This document shows, piece by piece, positions 24,119 through 32,871 of a stretch of DNA of 64,000 bases (its first letter is position 1; each line of letters begins with the position of its first letter). The stretch lies in assembly GCA_035249985.1 (NCBI GenBank), contig DATFFP010000067.1:33836-97835 (forward strand), read 5' to 3'. The DNA comes from JAICNG01 sp035249985 (GTDB taxonomy: Bacteria; Gemmatimonadota; Gemmatimonadetes; Gemmatimonadales; Gemmatimonadaceae). The notes beneath the pieces were generated by a model. It did no database searches. It was not told the DNA's origin and was given only the letters and a program-made list of their open reading frames with translations. The translations under genes and the position numbers were made by a program.

Positions 24119-24565
24119 ATGCGGACGACGATCGTGTTGCTGGCCATCGCCGTGCTCGCGGTCGCGGCCCTGGGTGCGTGCCGGGCGCGGGATGACGGAA
24201 TGTCCGATAGTACCGCGCTCGACACCACACCGGCGAGCGACACGGTGCCGGGTGCCGACACCATCGCCACCGATAGCGCTTCGGTTGCGGCGTCGACGCC
24301 GCGCCCGAGCCCCGCACGCTCCAACCCGACGGTCCGCCGCGCCGGAGACACCGTGACTGATTCCACCCTGCCGCCTGACGACTCGGTCCGCGCCCTGCGC
24401 CCCGAGATGCCGCAGGTGACGCCGCCGAAGCGCCCGCGCACCTGGCGCGGCTTCAAGCTCCCGGAGGAGATGCCCGTGCGCGCCCCCGTAGAGACGATCA
24501 AGCGTGTGGAGCAGGCGCCTGACTCGCTGATGAAGGGCGATTCGACGAAACCGCTCACGCCCTGA
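24119..24565 (+). CDS. Hypothetical Thr/Pro/Asp-rich lipoprotein
   Basis: The product is 148 residues. A signal peptide ends in the lipobox LGAC (Cys 21). The rest is low-complexity (many DT, TP and PP pairs) with a more ordered region near RTWRGFKLPEE. No family is recognised. It converges on the EamA transporter with 3 bp between stops. Confidence 0.7.
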   Translation: MRTTIVLLAIAVLAVAALGACRARDDGMSDSTALDTTPASDTVPGADTIATDSASVAASTPRPSPARSNPTVRRAGDTVTDSTLPPDDSVRALRPEMPQVTPPKRPRTWRGFKLPEEMPVRAPVETIKRVEQAPDSLMKGDSTKPLTP

Positions 24566-24568
24566 CCG

Positions 24569-25471
24569 TTAGGCGGTGTCGCTGGCGCCCATCCGGGCAA
24601 GAGCGACGGCGCCTAACACGATTCCGGTCGCCGTGGCCTCACGCAGGCCGAAGCGCTCGTTGAGGATCACCGCTCCGACGATCACGGCCACGATCGGATT
24701 CACATATCCGTAGAGCGACACCTTCGCCACGGGCAGGTGTTGGAGCGCGTACACGAAGGCGACGTATCCCAGCAACGATCCGAACACGAGTAAGTAGAGG
24801 AACGCCTCCCACCCACGCCGGTCCGGGCTCAGGTGCGCCCACTCGCCGAAGAGCGTTCCGATGAGCAGCATCACGATGCCGCCGGCGAGCATTTGCAGTC
24901 CTGCGCCCAACAGCGGTGGGACGCTCGTGCGTCGGCTCACGACGTACACGGATCCAGCCGCCCACGAGATCGAGCCGAGCTGCAGCATCACAACGCCCCA
25001 CAGAAACTCGCGGTTCACCGGCAGCGGGCTCGCCAGCTCCGGCCACACGAGCACGACGACGCCAGCGAGTCCCGCCAGCAATCCAATCCAATTGAGTGGA
25101 GCGAGTCGGTGACCCCGCGGAGTGAGCGCACTGATCACCACGGTCCAGATGGGCATCGTACTGACCATCACCGCCGTGATCCCACTTGGAACATGGCGCT
25201 CGGCCAGGATCACCGCCGCGTTGCCTCCGACGAGCAAGAGCGTGCCAGCAATAGCCGTCTCGCGCAGCAGCCGCGTGTCGTGAGGAACGCGAACGCCGCG
25301 GATGCGCATCGCCAGAATCACGATTGTTCCGGCGGCAGCGAAGCGAAGCCCGCCGAAGAGAAAGGGCTCCCATGTGGTGACCGCCACTCGAATGGCGAGG
25401 TAGGTCGTGCCCCACAGGACGCAGACCGCGCCCCACGCGGCCCACGCGAGCCGTTGTTCGCGAGAGGTCAG
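24569..25471 (-). CDS. EamA/DMT-family transporter with a probable CTG start
   Basis: The product is 300 residues with about ten transmembrane helices in two EamA repeats (families export amino acids, metabolites or drugs). A GTG exists at 25387, but starting there would remove the whole first helix. The same frame upstream encodes WGAVCVLWGTTYLAIR, the expected helix-1 motif. The only candidate start that keeps it is CTG at 25471, which overlaps the stop of the upstream gene as C-TGA, like the ATGA/GTGA overlaps common in this genome. No ATG, GTG or TTG occurs in frame between that CTG and the preceding 90 bp. The substrate is unknown. Confidence 0.85.
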   Translation of the reverse strand: MTSREQRLAWAAWGAVCVLWGTTYLAIRVAVTTWEPFLFGGLRFAAAGTIVILAMRIRGVRVPHDTRLLRETAIAGTLLLVGGNAAVILAERHVPSGITAVMVSTMPIWTVVISALTPRGHRLAPLNWIGLLAGLAGVVVLVWPELASPLPVNREFLWGVVMLQLGSISWAAGSVYVVSRRTSVPPLLGAGLQMLAGGIVMLLIGTLFGEWAHLSPDRRGWEAFLYLLVFGSLLGYVAFVYALQHLPVAKVSLYGYVNPIVAVIVGAVILNERFGLREATATGIVLGAVALARMGASDTA

Positions 25472-27354
25472 CGGCCCGGAGGACTGAGCGCTGGCTCGAG
25501 CGAGCGCTCGATCGTATCGAGACGCGCGCGTCGATGCTCGAGCTCGCGGCGAATGGCCTCACGCTCGATGGAGTCAGCGGCTCGCCGCGATGCCTCGCGG
25601 GCCAACGCGATGGAATCGGTACGCGACCGCCGAGTGATCGCCGCGCGGCGGCGCGTCCGCACGGCGGGAGCGCGCTCATCCCTTGACGGCACTACGGCAA
25701 CCCGGGCCGACTCCGTCTGCGGGGCGCTGTCCGACTGTGGCGTGGTTTCGGGCGCTGCCGCGGTGTCCACGGGAATCCACTGTGGCTGAGCGCCGGTGTC
25801 GGGCAACGGGAACGTCAACGGAGGGAGACTGTCGAGCACCATCGGTGGAGCGGGGGCAGCAATGCCTGACGATTCGGTGGTGACATGACCGTCGTCTCCG
25901 CGCAGCGCGATGAACGCGACCAACGCGACCGCTACCGTCGCCGCGGTCACGATCGCGGCGCGCGCATGATCGGCCGCCGGCGGGGGCGGAACGGGACGCA
26001 GCTCCTCGGCGGGAATCGGCACGATCACCGAGCGAGGGGTTGGGCGCTGTGACGCAGTCGGCTGCTCCTGCGCCGCGAGCGGCACCGGTGCGCTCTGCTC
26101 GGCGGTTGCCTCGGGCACCGCGTCAGGCACGGCTGTGACGACGGCGGGCTCTTCCGCTGGGGGCTCCTCGGATGGCGGCTGCTCGAGGAGCGGTTCTGGC
26201 GCGCGCGCGCCCGGTGGGGACACCGTCGCCCCACCCTCCGCGGGTGTACGACGCCGCGCGGCGTAGGCGCGGGGCAGCACCTGGCCACCTTCCGTACGCG
26301 CGAGCGGAACCGTCTGCGCAGCGCGTGCAACGACCGGCGCCGCCGCCTTTCGACGGCGTGCTTCCTCGTCCGCTGCCGCGCCGGTGTCTGTCGTCACCGG
26401 CAGGACCGGAGGCGGTGCGGGTGGGGCGGGTGGTGGTGAGGGCTCAGGCGGTCGCTCGTCAGGCGGCGGCACAGCGCTCACGACCACCGCTGCGCTGGCG
26501 GCCGGCGCAGCCTCGCGAACGTCGCGCGGCCTGGGCGGAATCACTGGCAGGGTGCGATCGACATCCACCGCGACATTGGGATCGATGACATCACTCCCGG
26601 CGCGCGGCGGCTCCAGCGCGACCACGGATGGACGCGCCGCCTCGGGCGCGACTCCGGGACGGGCGCCCGCGCAGTGGCAGCCAAGCGATGGGGCGACGTC
26701 GAATAGCGCGCGGTCCCTCAAAAGCAGCCGCTGCGCGAGCTCGGTCTTCCAGTCATCGGTGATGATCTCTTCGAGCGTGTGGGCGGTCCCTTCGCTCGCG
26801 AGCATCTGCGAAGTGGGCGCGCCGCCCGGGACGGACCGATGCCGACGACGGTCCGGTGGGAGCACGGACTCGAAGACCTCGGGCTGCCCATGCAGGTCGA
26901 TGTCCAGCTGCGTGAGGACGCCGAAGAACTGCATGGGCGTCACGCGCGCGTCGATCGCCGGGTCATGAGCGCCGGGGCACGCACCGATGTACGTAATGCG
27001 AACGCGGTTGTATCCGTAGAGCGCGCGGAGATATCGGGCGCAGGCGACGGGCGGGGCAACGAGCGGAACGAGAAAGCGAGCGAGATCGGACCCCACTTCG
27101 AGTAACGCATCGCTCACATGCGGACACGCACAGAAAATGGCTGGGTCATCGCCGCGCGCGGCCACACGTCGCGTGCATGCCGTGGCCAGCAGCTCATCAC
27201 CCCATGTCACGGGATAGACGGCCGCGTAGCCAGCAGCCTGGCATGCGTGCGCGAGTTGCACGGGCGTTGCCGGCCGCGCCGCAAGTAACGCATCGACGCC
27301 GAGGATGGCGACCGATGGCAGTGGCGCGCCCGACGTATTCGAAGCGGGCGACAT
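25468..27354 (-). CDS. Membrane protein with a degenerate [FeFe]-hydrogenase-like (NARF/HydS-type) domain
   Basis: The product is 628 residues from ATG 27354. Residues about 10-230 resemble the iron-only hydrogenase large-subunit C-terminal domain: FCACPHVSD (Cys75, Cys77), FLVPLVAPP, RITYIGACPGAHDP (Cys126), MQFFGVLTQLDID, and GCHCAGA (Cys226, Cys228). A Pro/Ala-rich linker (about 235-460) leads to one transmembrane helix (about 465-485) and a C-terminal coiled coil (SIEREAIRRELEHRRARLD) outside. The cysteine pattern is incomplete for an H-cluster, so sensing or scaffold roles are more likely than catalysis. It is divergent from a Crp-type regulator and coupled to the EamA gene. Confidence 0.65.
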   Translation of the reverse strand: MSPASNTSGAPLPSVAILGVDALLAARPATPVQLAHACQAAGYAAVYPVTWGDELLATACTRRVAARGDDPAIFCACPHVSDALLEVGSDLARFLVPLVAPPVACARYLRALYGYNRVRITYIGACPGAHDPAIDARVTPMQFFGVLTQLDIDLHGQPEVFESVLPPDRRRHRSVPGGAPTSQMLASEGTAHTLEEIITDDWKTELAQRLLLRDRALFDVAPSLGCHCAGARPGVAPEAARPSVVALEPPRAGSDVIDPNVAVDVDRTLPVIPPRPRDVREAAPAASAAVVVSAVPPPDERPPEPSPPPAPPAPPPVLPVTTDTGAAADEEARRRKAAAPVVARAAQTVPLARTEGGQVLPRAYAARRRTPAEGGATVSPPGARAPEPLLEQPPSEEPPAEEPAVVTAVPDAVPEATAEQSAPVPLAAQEQPTASQRPTPRSVIVPIPAEELRPVPPPPAADHARAAIVTAATVAVALVAFIALRGDDGHVTTESSGIAAPAPPMVLDSLPPLTFPLPDTGAQPQWIPVDTAAAPETTPQSDSAPQTESARVAVVPSRDERAPAVRTRRRAAITRRSRTDSIALAREASRRAADSIEREAIRRELEHRRARLDTIERSLEPALSPPGR

Positions 27355-27511
27355 CGTGGGTTTCGTGTCCCGGGGGAGACACCCCAATAGAAGCGAATAT
27401 CTGGCTCCTGTCCAGCGCGGCCCATTCATTGCGGAAGCGGAGCACGTGGGTGCGCGGTGCTCTGCCCGCTAACACGATTCACCTCAAGCGCAGTCGTCTG
27501 CAGGTCGTGAC

Positions 27512-28243
27512 GTGACAGCCGTAGCCGTAACGAGGATCGCGCGACTCTCGCGCGACGACCGAGATGCACTCGCGGCCTTCGGGGCGCGAGCGACCTGGCC
27601 GAGTGGATTCGCGGTGTACGAGCGTGGAACCCCGGCCGATGGAATCTTCATCGTCCTCCGCGGACAGATCGTTCTGCGGAACCGGCTCGGTGCCGGGCGC
27701 AGCTTCGTGCCGTGGATCGCCACGGCCGGGGAGACGTTCGGCGGCGAGGGGCTCGTGCACAGCGGTCGCTACGTCAGCGACGCACGTGCCGAGGAAGAAA
27801 GCGAGACGCTGCACCTCACCACGTCGCGCGTGAGCGCACTGATGCGGGAGCAGCCGGCCGCGGCGCTCGCCCTCACGCGGCAGATCATGGCGGAACGCTC
27901 GGAGCTCCTCGAGCGATTCGGCGAACACGCGACGCTCACCGTCGAACAGCGGCTCATCGCGGCCCTGCTGCGACTGGCACAGAGCCGCACACTCGGTGAT
28001 GGCGCCGCGACATCCGCGGTGCTGCCACGTCGGCTGCTCGGCGAGCTCGTCGGCGCCACGCGTGAATCCATCTCGCTCGTGCTCGGTCGGCTCACGGCCG
28101 ACGGGCTGGTACAGCGCGAAGGGAACGGCCTGATCATCACCGATCTCGAGGGACTCGCTCGACGGTTCGAGCAGTCCGGGCGCGGAGTCAGCGCCATTGA
28201 GGTCCACGACGACCGCCCCACCCTGCGCACGTCGGTCGGCTAA
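27512..28243 (+). CDS. Crp/Fnr-family transcription regulator
   Basis: The product is 243 residues. A cyclic-nucleotide-binding fold (about 15-130, with GIFIVLRGQIVLRN and GETFGGEGL) and a long dimer helix are followed by a Crp-type winged helix (about 170-215: RRLLGELVGATRESISLVLGRL). No FNR-type N-terminal cysteine cluster is visible. The ligand is unknown. It is transcribed away from the hydrogenase-like gene, a hint that it may regulate that operon. A 12-bp hairpin follows at 28270-28303. Confidence 0.9.
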   Translation: MTAVAVTRIARLSRDDRDALAAFGARATWPSGFAVYERGTPADGIFIVLRGQIVLRNRLGAGRSFVPWIATAGETFGGEGLVHSGRYVSDARAEEESETLHLTTSRVSALMREQPAAALALTRQIMAERSELLERFGEHATLTVEQRLIAALLRLAQSRTLGDGAATSAVLPRRLLGELVGATRESISLVLGRLTADGLVQREGNGLIITDLEGLARRFEQSGRGVSAIEVHDDRPTLRTSVG

Positions 28244-28269
28244 CCGCGCCGTCGGAGCTCGAGCTCGCA

Positions 28270-28303
28270 AACGCGCCGCTGCGGATCACCACAGCGGCGC
28301 GTT
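28270..28303. terminator. 12-bp stem-loop after the Crp-family gene
   Basis: A perfect 12-bp stem (28270-28281 with 28292-28303) has a 10-nt loop. There is no T run after it on the plus strand. It is a possible terminator for the regulator gene or a leader structure of the next gene. Confidence 0.5.
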
Positions 28304-28347
28304 ACTATTCCGGCGATGACACCTCCGGCACAGCGCCACTCCGCGGC

Positions 28348-29277
28348 GTGACGACCTTGATCGTCACGCTCGTCCTCGTCATCGCGGCGTTCGCGGCGGC
28401 GCGCAGCGCACGCGCCTGGTGGGTCGCACGCGACGTGGCGCTCCGACTTCCCGTTGGACCGAGTGGGATCATCGAAGGCGCCGAGCCGATCGTCCGCGAG
28501 CGCGTTGGAGCGCGGGAGGCCGTGCTTCTCCTGCACGGATTCGGCGACACGCCCCAGACCCTGACCTATCTCGCCGACGAGCTCCACGCGCGCGGATGGG
28601 ATGTGCACGCGCCGCTGCTGCCAGGGCACGGGCGTACGCTGCGCTCGTTCGCGTCGTCGCGTTCCCAACAGTGGGTCGGAGCAGGGCGCGAGGCCCTCGA
28701 CTACCTGCTCGCGCGGTATCAACGCGTCGCGCTGGTGGGACAATCGATGGGCGGGGCCCTGGCCGCGATACTCGCGGCCGAGCGTGACCGCGTCGTGGCA
28801 CTGGCGCTGCTGGCGCCGTACGTCGAGCTCCCGCCACGATTGCGACGCCTCGTGAGGCATCACCAGCTCATTCACGTGCTCACGCCGGTGCTTCGCGGGA
28901 ACAGCGAGCGCTCCATCCTCGATCCGGCGGAGCGCACGCGAAGCCTCGGCTACCGCGCGATGACGCCCGGGCTGGCACGCGAGCTCTCCATAGTCGCCGA
29001 GCGCGCGCGCATGGCGCTTCCGCGAATCCGCGTACCCACCCTTCTCGCGCAGTCGCGTCAGGACAACCGGCTCGCATCCGCGGTGGCGGACCGCGCCTTT
29101 GCCGCCCTGGGCGCGAAGGACAAAGAGCTCCTCTGGCTCGAGGGCGCAGGCCACGTCATCACCGTGGACTACGGGCGCGAGAAGCTCATCGAGACCGTCG
29201 CCGAGTGGATCAGGCGATGGGCGGACGCCGGCGGTGCCAGTCCGTACGAGTCTGAAACTCCGACGCCGCCGCGATGA
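28348..29277 (+). CDS. Membrane-anchored alpha/beta hydrolase (esterase/monoglyceride lipase-like)
   Basis: The product is 309 residues from GTG 28348. An N-terminal hydrophobic anchor (1-22) precedes an alpha/beta-hydrolase fold: LLLHGFGDTPQ oxyanion region, nucleophile Ser133 in GQSMGG, an acid in QSRQDNRL, and the catalytic His in GAGHVIT. The lid region and LLPGHG resemble carboxylesterase/monoacylglycerol lipases. Its 3' end overlaps the convergent amidase gene by 68 bp. Confidence 0.88.
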   Translation: MTTLIVTLVLVIAAFAAARSARAWWVARDVALRLPVGPSGIIEGAEPIVRERVGAREAVLLLHGFGDTPQTLTYLADELHARGWDVHAPLLPGHGRTLRSFASSRSQQWVGAGREALDYLLARYQRVALVGQSMGGALAAILAAERDRVVALALLAPYVELPPRLRRLVRHHQLIHVLTPVLRGNSERSILDPAERTRSLGYRAMTPGLARELSIVAERARMALPRIRVPTLLAQSRQDNRLASAVADRAFAALGAKDKELLWLEGAGHVITVDYGREKLIETVAEWIRRWADAGGASPYESETPTPPR

Positions 29278-30631
29278 GAAGATTCTCCTCGAAGACTCGG
29301 CCAGTGAACGTGAGGGACGTCGGCAACTGCTCGAGCCCGAACCCATTCGGCACCGCGAGCCCGGGAAGCCCGGCGATGTTCGCCGCCGCCCCGAGCGGCT
29401 GCGTGCGGATTCCCGGAGGCACGGGCACGGTTGGCCACGCTTCGTTGAACGACTTCCCGATCGGGAACGCCACGGTGCCTCGCGTCGGCGATACCACTGC
29501 GTCGTACCGTGCGAAGACCTCGTCGAGCGCACGCCCCATCGTTCCGCGAAGCCGCAGCGCCTTGAGATAGTCCTTGGCGAGCACGACAGTACCGGAGTAT
29601 CCGCCATGTCGATCCTCCGGTGCGCTGAGCAGTTTCGCACGTCCGGTCTCGAGCAGATCCTCGAACGCGCTCGCGCCCTCGGCGTCGATGATGAGCGACG
29701 CGGCGGTGCCGTACGGGTGATCGGGCAGCTCGACGTCGGGTAGGACGTCGGCAAAGTCGGCGATGATGCGGAGCGACGCGTCGAAGGCGTCGGCGACCTC
29801 TTTCTGTACTCCGGCAGTAGCGTTCTTGAGCACGCCGATGCGGAAGCGACGGCGCCGGGCCGACTCGGGGGCATGCGCGAACTCTCTGGTGCTCGCGGAG
29901 GGATCACGCGGGTCGGCTCCCGCGATGGCGGCGAGCACGAGCCCGCAGTCATCGGCGGTGCGGCACATCGGTCCGAGCTTGTCCATCGACCATGACAGCG
30001 CCATCGCGCCATACCGGCTCACGCGACCGTACGTCGGGCGCAAACCGGTGATCCCGCTGAACGCGGCCGGTGTGGTGATCGATCCCCACGTTTCACTCCC
30101 GATCGCGAAGGGCACGAGTGCAGCGCTGACAGCAGCGCCCGGCCCGGACGAGGAGCCTCCCGCCCAGTAGCGGAGATTCCATGGAGTGCGTGCCGGTCCG
30201 GTAAAGGAGGCATCCGCCTGACGATACCCAAAGCCTCCCGCGAGCTCGATCATGGCGAGCTTTGCGACGAGGACTGCACCGGCGCGCGTGAGGCGCTGCA
30301 CGACCGTGGCGTCGAAGTCGAAGCGTTGCTCGCGGTACGGTGCCGCGCCCCAGGTCGTCGGATCGCCAGCAGTGGCGAGCAGATCTTTCACGCCGTACGG
30401 GATTCCGTGAAGCGGGCCACGCCACTGTCCGGCCGCGATCTCACGCTCGGCCGCGCGTGCCTCGCGCAGCGCGCGATCGCGGGTGATGGTAACGACGGCG
30501 CCGAGTCTGGGTCCGTATTGCTCGAGACGTTGCAGGCAGGCTTCGGCGAGCTCGACCGGCGATATCGTGCGCGCGCGGATGGCCTCGCTCAGTTCGCGAA
30601 TGCTGCCATAGAGGACATCGTCGGGGATCAT
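29210..30631 (-). CDS. Amidase-signature family hydrolase
   Basis: The product is 473 residues. The Ser-cisSer-Lys triad is recognisable: Lys82 in YGVKDLLAT, the cis-Ser in AGGSSSGPGAAV, and nucleophile Ser184 in GSETWGSI. The family hydrolyses amides; a GatA role in tRNA amidation is possible but no gatB/gatC is adjacent. ATG 30631 overlaps the stop of the small lipoprotein gene upstream (ATGA). The last 68 bp overlap the convergent hydrolase. Confidence 0.9.
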   Translation of the reverse strand: MIPDDVLYGSIRELSEAIRARTISPVELAEACLQRLEQYGPRLGAVVTITRDRALREARAAEREIAAGQWRGPLHGIPYGVKDLLATAGDPTTWGAAPYREQRFDFDATVVQRLTRAGAVLVAKLAMIELAGGFGYRQADASFTGPARTPWNLRYWAGGSSSGPGAAVSAALVPFAIGSETWGSITTPAAFSGITGLRPTYGRVSRYGAMALSWSMDKLGPMCRTADDCGLVLAAIAGADPRDPSASTREFAHAPESARRRRFRIGVLKNATAGVQKEVADAFDASLRIIADFADVLPDVELPDHPYGTAASLIIDAEGASAFEDLLETGRAKLLSAPEDRHGGYSGTVVLAKDYLKALRLRGTMGRALDEVFARYDAVVSPTRGTVAFPIGKSFNEAWPTVPVPPGIRTQPLGAAANIAGLPGLAVPNGFGLEQLPTSLTFTGRVFEENLLIAAASEFQTRTDWHRRRPPIA

Positions 30632-30960
30632 TGGTCGACTCCGCGGTGCACCGCGAACACGACGTCTGGCTCGGTGCCATTCGGCAACAGGATGGCGCGC
30701 AGGCGGTCGGACGCTCGAAGGCCACTGACGATGTCCCCGCGCACCATCGTGATCTGCTCCTCGGTGAGGTGCGCGCCATAACGACGCCTGACGAGCTGGG
30801 TCATTGCCTCGGCGAGCGCGGCGTTGGCATCCGCGTCGGCGTCCGATGGCGACGCAGTGGGGGTGGGCAGAACCGGGGCGGGCGGAACGGGCGGCGTTCC
30901 GACGCAGGCGCCGAGGGTGGCGGCGCCGAGCGTGAGCGCGAAAGCACGTCGAGTGGGCAT
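30628..30960 (-). CDS. Small lipoprotein with a Tat-like signal
   Basis: The product is 110 residues from ATG 30960, preceded on its strand by GAGGATCGC. The N-terminus (PTRRAFALTLGAATLGAC) has a twin-arginine-type signal ending in a lipobox (Cys19). A Pro/Asp/Ala-rich spacer follows, then a helical domain. It is translationally coupled to the amidase, so it may partner with that enzyme in the envelope, but this is inference: the amidase itself has no signal peptide. Confidence 0.75.
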   Translation of the reverse strand: MPTRRAFALTLGAATLGACVGTPPVPPAPVLPTPTASPSDADADANAALAEAMTQLVRRRYGAHLTEEQITMVRGDIVSGLRASDRLRAILLPNGTEPDVVFAVHRGVDQ

Positions 30961-31038
30961 GCGATCCTCGGTGAGCACTGGATGCAAGACGGGGCGGCAG
31001 GTGCCGCCCCGTCATCGTGCATCACGTTCGCCGCGCGA

Positions 31039-31404
31039 TCAAGTGACCCGATCGACGAGATTGCCGATGACTTCCGGCACGCGCTGCGCCGCATCCCCTG
31101 CCTGCTTCATTACTGACGATGCCACACGCTTCGCGCGCGCAACCGGTGACTGCTTCCGTGTGCGCTTACGGCCACCGGTGCGCTTGCGGCCACCGGTGCG
31201 TTTACGCCCCGATGACTTCCGGGCCGATCCCCGTGCGGATGATTTGCGACGGGACGACTTGCGCGCTGCCGATTTCCGTCCGCCGGATTTCCTGCGCGCG
31301 CTCTTTCTCCCTGCCGACTTCCGGCCGCTCGACTTCCGGCCGCCGGACTTCCGTCGCCCACCCGACCGCGCTGTACCGCGAGACGACCGCTTCTTCGTCG
31401 CCAT
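31039..31404 (-). CDS. Histone H1-like Lys/Arg/Ser-rich protein
   Basis: The product is 121 residues. Residues 1-85 are tandem RKS/GGRKS units, and the C-terminal 35 residues form a helical domain (VARAKRVASSVMKQAGDAAQRVPEV). ATG 31404 follows GGAGAG. Composition and layout match bacterial H1-like/AlgP-type DNA-binding proteins. Similar basic proteins lie at 18630 and at the right edge of the window. Confidence 0.82.
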   Translation of the reverse strand: MATKKRSSRGTARSGGRRKSGGRKSSGRKSAGRKSARRKSGGRKSAARKSSRRKSSARGSARKSSGRKRTGGRKRTGGRKRTRKQSPVARAKRVASSVMKQAGDAAQRVPEVIGNLVDRVT

Positions 31405-31485
31405 GGCAATGCTCTCCAAGTTGAGAGTTGGGTGCTCGCACGTCTTGGCAAGAATCGCGCGCGCGCAGCACCGTTGCGCGGCGCA

Positions 31486-31782
31486 TTATGGAGCATCGGA
31501 GCGTGGGCGGCGCTGCATCGCAGTCCAGCGTGCAAGACGGCGAGCCAGCTCCGCGTCATCCGTCGCGAGCGCCTGCAACTCGGTGAGCACCGCTTCGCGC
31601 GAGGGCCCGCGGGCCTCAGCGATCAAGGGCGGTTCGCCAACACCCTGGCGCTCCGGGTCGGCGCGTCGCTCCACCTGCAGTCGCGCGACCACGTCATTTG
31701 GGTTTCGCTCATCGACCGTGATGATCACGATGCGGCCGCCGGGCGAGTCGTGCCGATACACCGTGAGACCGTGCTCCATCAC
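31486..31782 (-). CDS. Orphan small protein, paralogue of the 39866 gene
   Basis: The product is 98 residues. It has no known family, but the segment VERRADPERQGVGEPPLIAE and following EARGPSREAVLTELQAL are closely matched by the protein at 39866-40117 (VERRSDPSRRAGHEPPVIAE). A beta-rich start (GGRIVIITVDE) and a helical end are predicted. Role unknown; both copies sit in small-gene neighbourhoods. Confidence 0.65.
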   Translation of the reverse strand: MMEHGLTVYRHDSPGGRIVIITVDERNPNDVVARLQVERRADPERQGVGEPPLIAEARGPSREAVLTELQALATDDAELARRLARWTAMQRRPRSDAP

Positions 31783-31836
31783 ATCAACATGCGGGGAAGC
31801 TGGCCGTCGCGGAAGCAGGAACGAGGCAGCGATTTC

Positions 31837-32871
31837 TCACTGTTCCGTCCTCATCCCTCGTGTTTCCCCATGTGCGAGTACCCAGAGATTCTCCTCTGGG
31901 AGCATCGCGCGCTTCCATGCTTCCCGTATGCGTCGAGGCGGCTCCAGGATCGGCTCGTCGGTGAGTCGAAACGTGCCCCAGTGGACGCCCACCATCACTG
32001 CGCGCGCCAGCGGCCCATGGTGCGCATGCAGCGCACGAAAGGCGGTGATCGCGTCATCCGGATCGACGTGCACCGGCTGCATGAACCACCGGGGCTCGTA
32101 GGCGCCAATCGGGATCGCGCTGACAACGAAGGGACCGAATCGCTCGCCAATCCGCGCGAACTCCGGGTGTAACCCCGTGTCACCTGCGTAGAAGAGGCGT
32201 CCGGCCGAGCTCGCCACGGCAAAGCCGCACCACAGCGTTCGATTGCGGTCGAACGGCGTCCGCGCGCTGAAGTGTCGCGCCGGCGTGCAGGCAACGGTCG
32301 CGTCTCCCACCGTTCCTTCGTCCCACCAGTCCAGTTCTGTGATGTAGCGCACTCCGAGCGATCGCACGACAACGCCGAGTCGCAGAGGGACCACCCACTG
32401 CGCAGTCGGCTGCGCTCTGGCGAGCGCTCGCACCGACCACGCGTCGAGGTGATCGTAGTGGTTGTGCGAGAGCAGGACGATGTCGATGGGAGGAAGTGCG
32501 TCCAGCGGCAACGCCGCGGGGATCAGGCGTCGAGGGCCAACCACCCGCCACGGCGATGCCCTGTCGCTCCAGACGGGATCGGTAAGAATGTTGATCGCAC
32601 CCAGCTGCACGAGCAGCGTCGAATGACCAACCCAGGTGACGGCGATCTCGTTCGCCGGCGCGCGCGGTACTCGCACGGACGAGGGCACGCCTTGCAGGGA
32701 GCGAGCGCCGTCATCACGGGGGAGCGGGTGTCGCACGCGGTTCCATCGCCACCTCAGCAAGCCCGCGAACCGCGATTCCTTGAGCCCCCACGGATTGCGA
32801 AACTTCCCGTTCGGCGCGTGGTGTGGCGGAGCTTCCGGCAGCGAGTCCTCGGTGTGCTCGCTCTCGCTCAC
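31837..32871 (-). CDS. MBL-fold metallohydrolase, NAPE-PLD/UlaG-like
   Basis: The product is 344 residues from GTG 32871, overlapping the stop of the upstream aldo/keto reductase gene (GTGA). The metal motif HNHYDH (His136, His138, Asp140, His141) and further ligands in TPARHFSART, YAGDTGLH and HWGTF fit the UlaG/NAPE-PLD branch of metallo-beta-lactamase-fold hydrolases. Such enzymes cleave phosphodiesters or lactones. The N-terminal NPWG segment (about 26-29) and WVGHST are typical of the NAPE-PLD-like group. Confidence 0.88.
   Translation of the reverse strand: MSESEHTEDSLPEAPPHHAPNGKFRNPWGLKESRFAGLLRWRWNRVRHPLPRDDGARSLQGVPSSVRVPRAPANEIAVTWVGHSTLLVQLGAINILTDPVWSDRASPWRVVGPRRLIPAALPLDALPPIDIVLLSHNHYDHLDAWSVRALARAQPTAQWVVPLRLGVVVRSLGVRYITELDWWDEGTVGDATVACTPARHFSARTPFDRNRTLWCGFAVASSAGRLFYAGDTGLHPEFARIGERFGPFVVSAIPIGAYEPRWFMQPVHVDPDDAITAFRALHAHHGPLARAVMVGVHWGTFRLTDEPILEPPRRIREAWKRAMLPEENLWVLAHGETRGMRTEQ

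Noticed and set aside
28240..30012. Long open frame on the minus strand across the esterase gene and part of the amidase gene
   Set aside because: Composition is typical of an antisense shadow and it conflicts with two well-supported genes.
31050..31400. Apparent DNA tandem repeats in the H1-like gene
   Set aside because: They are codon-level repeats of RKS/GRKS protein units, so they are explained by the coding sequence and not listed as a separate repeat.
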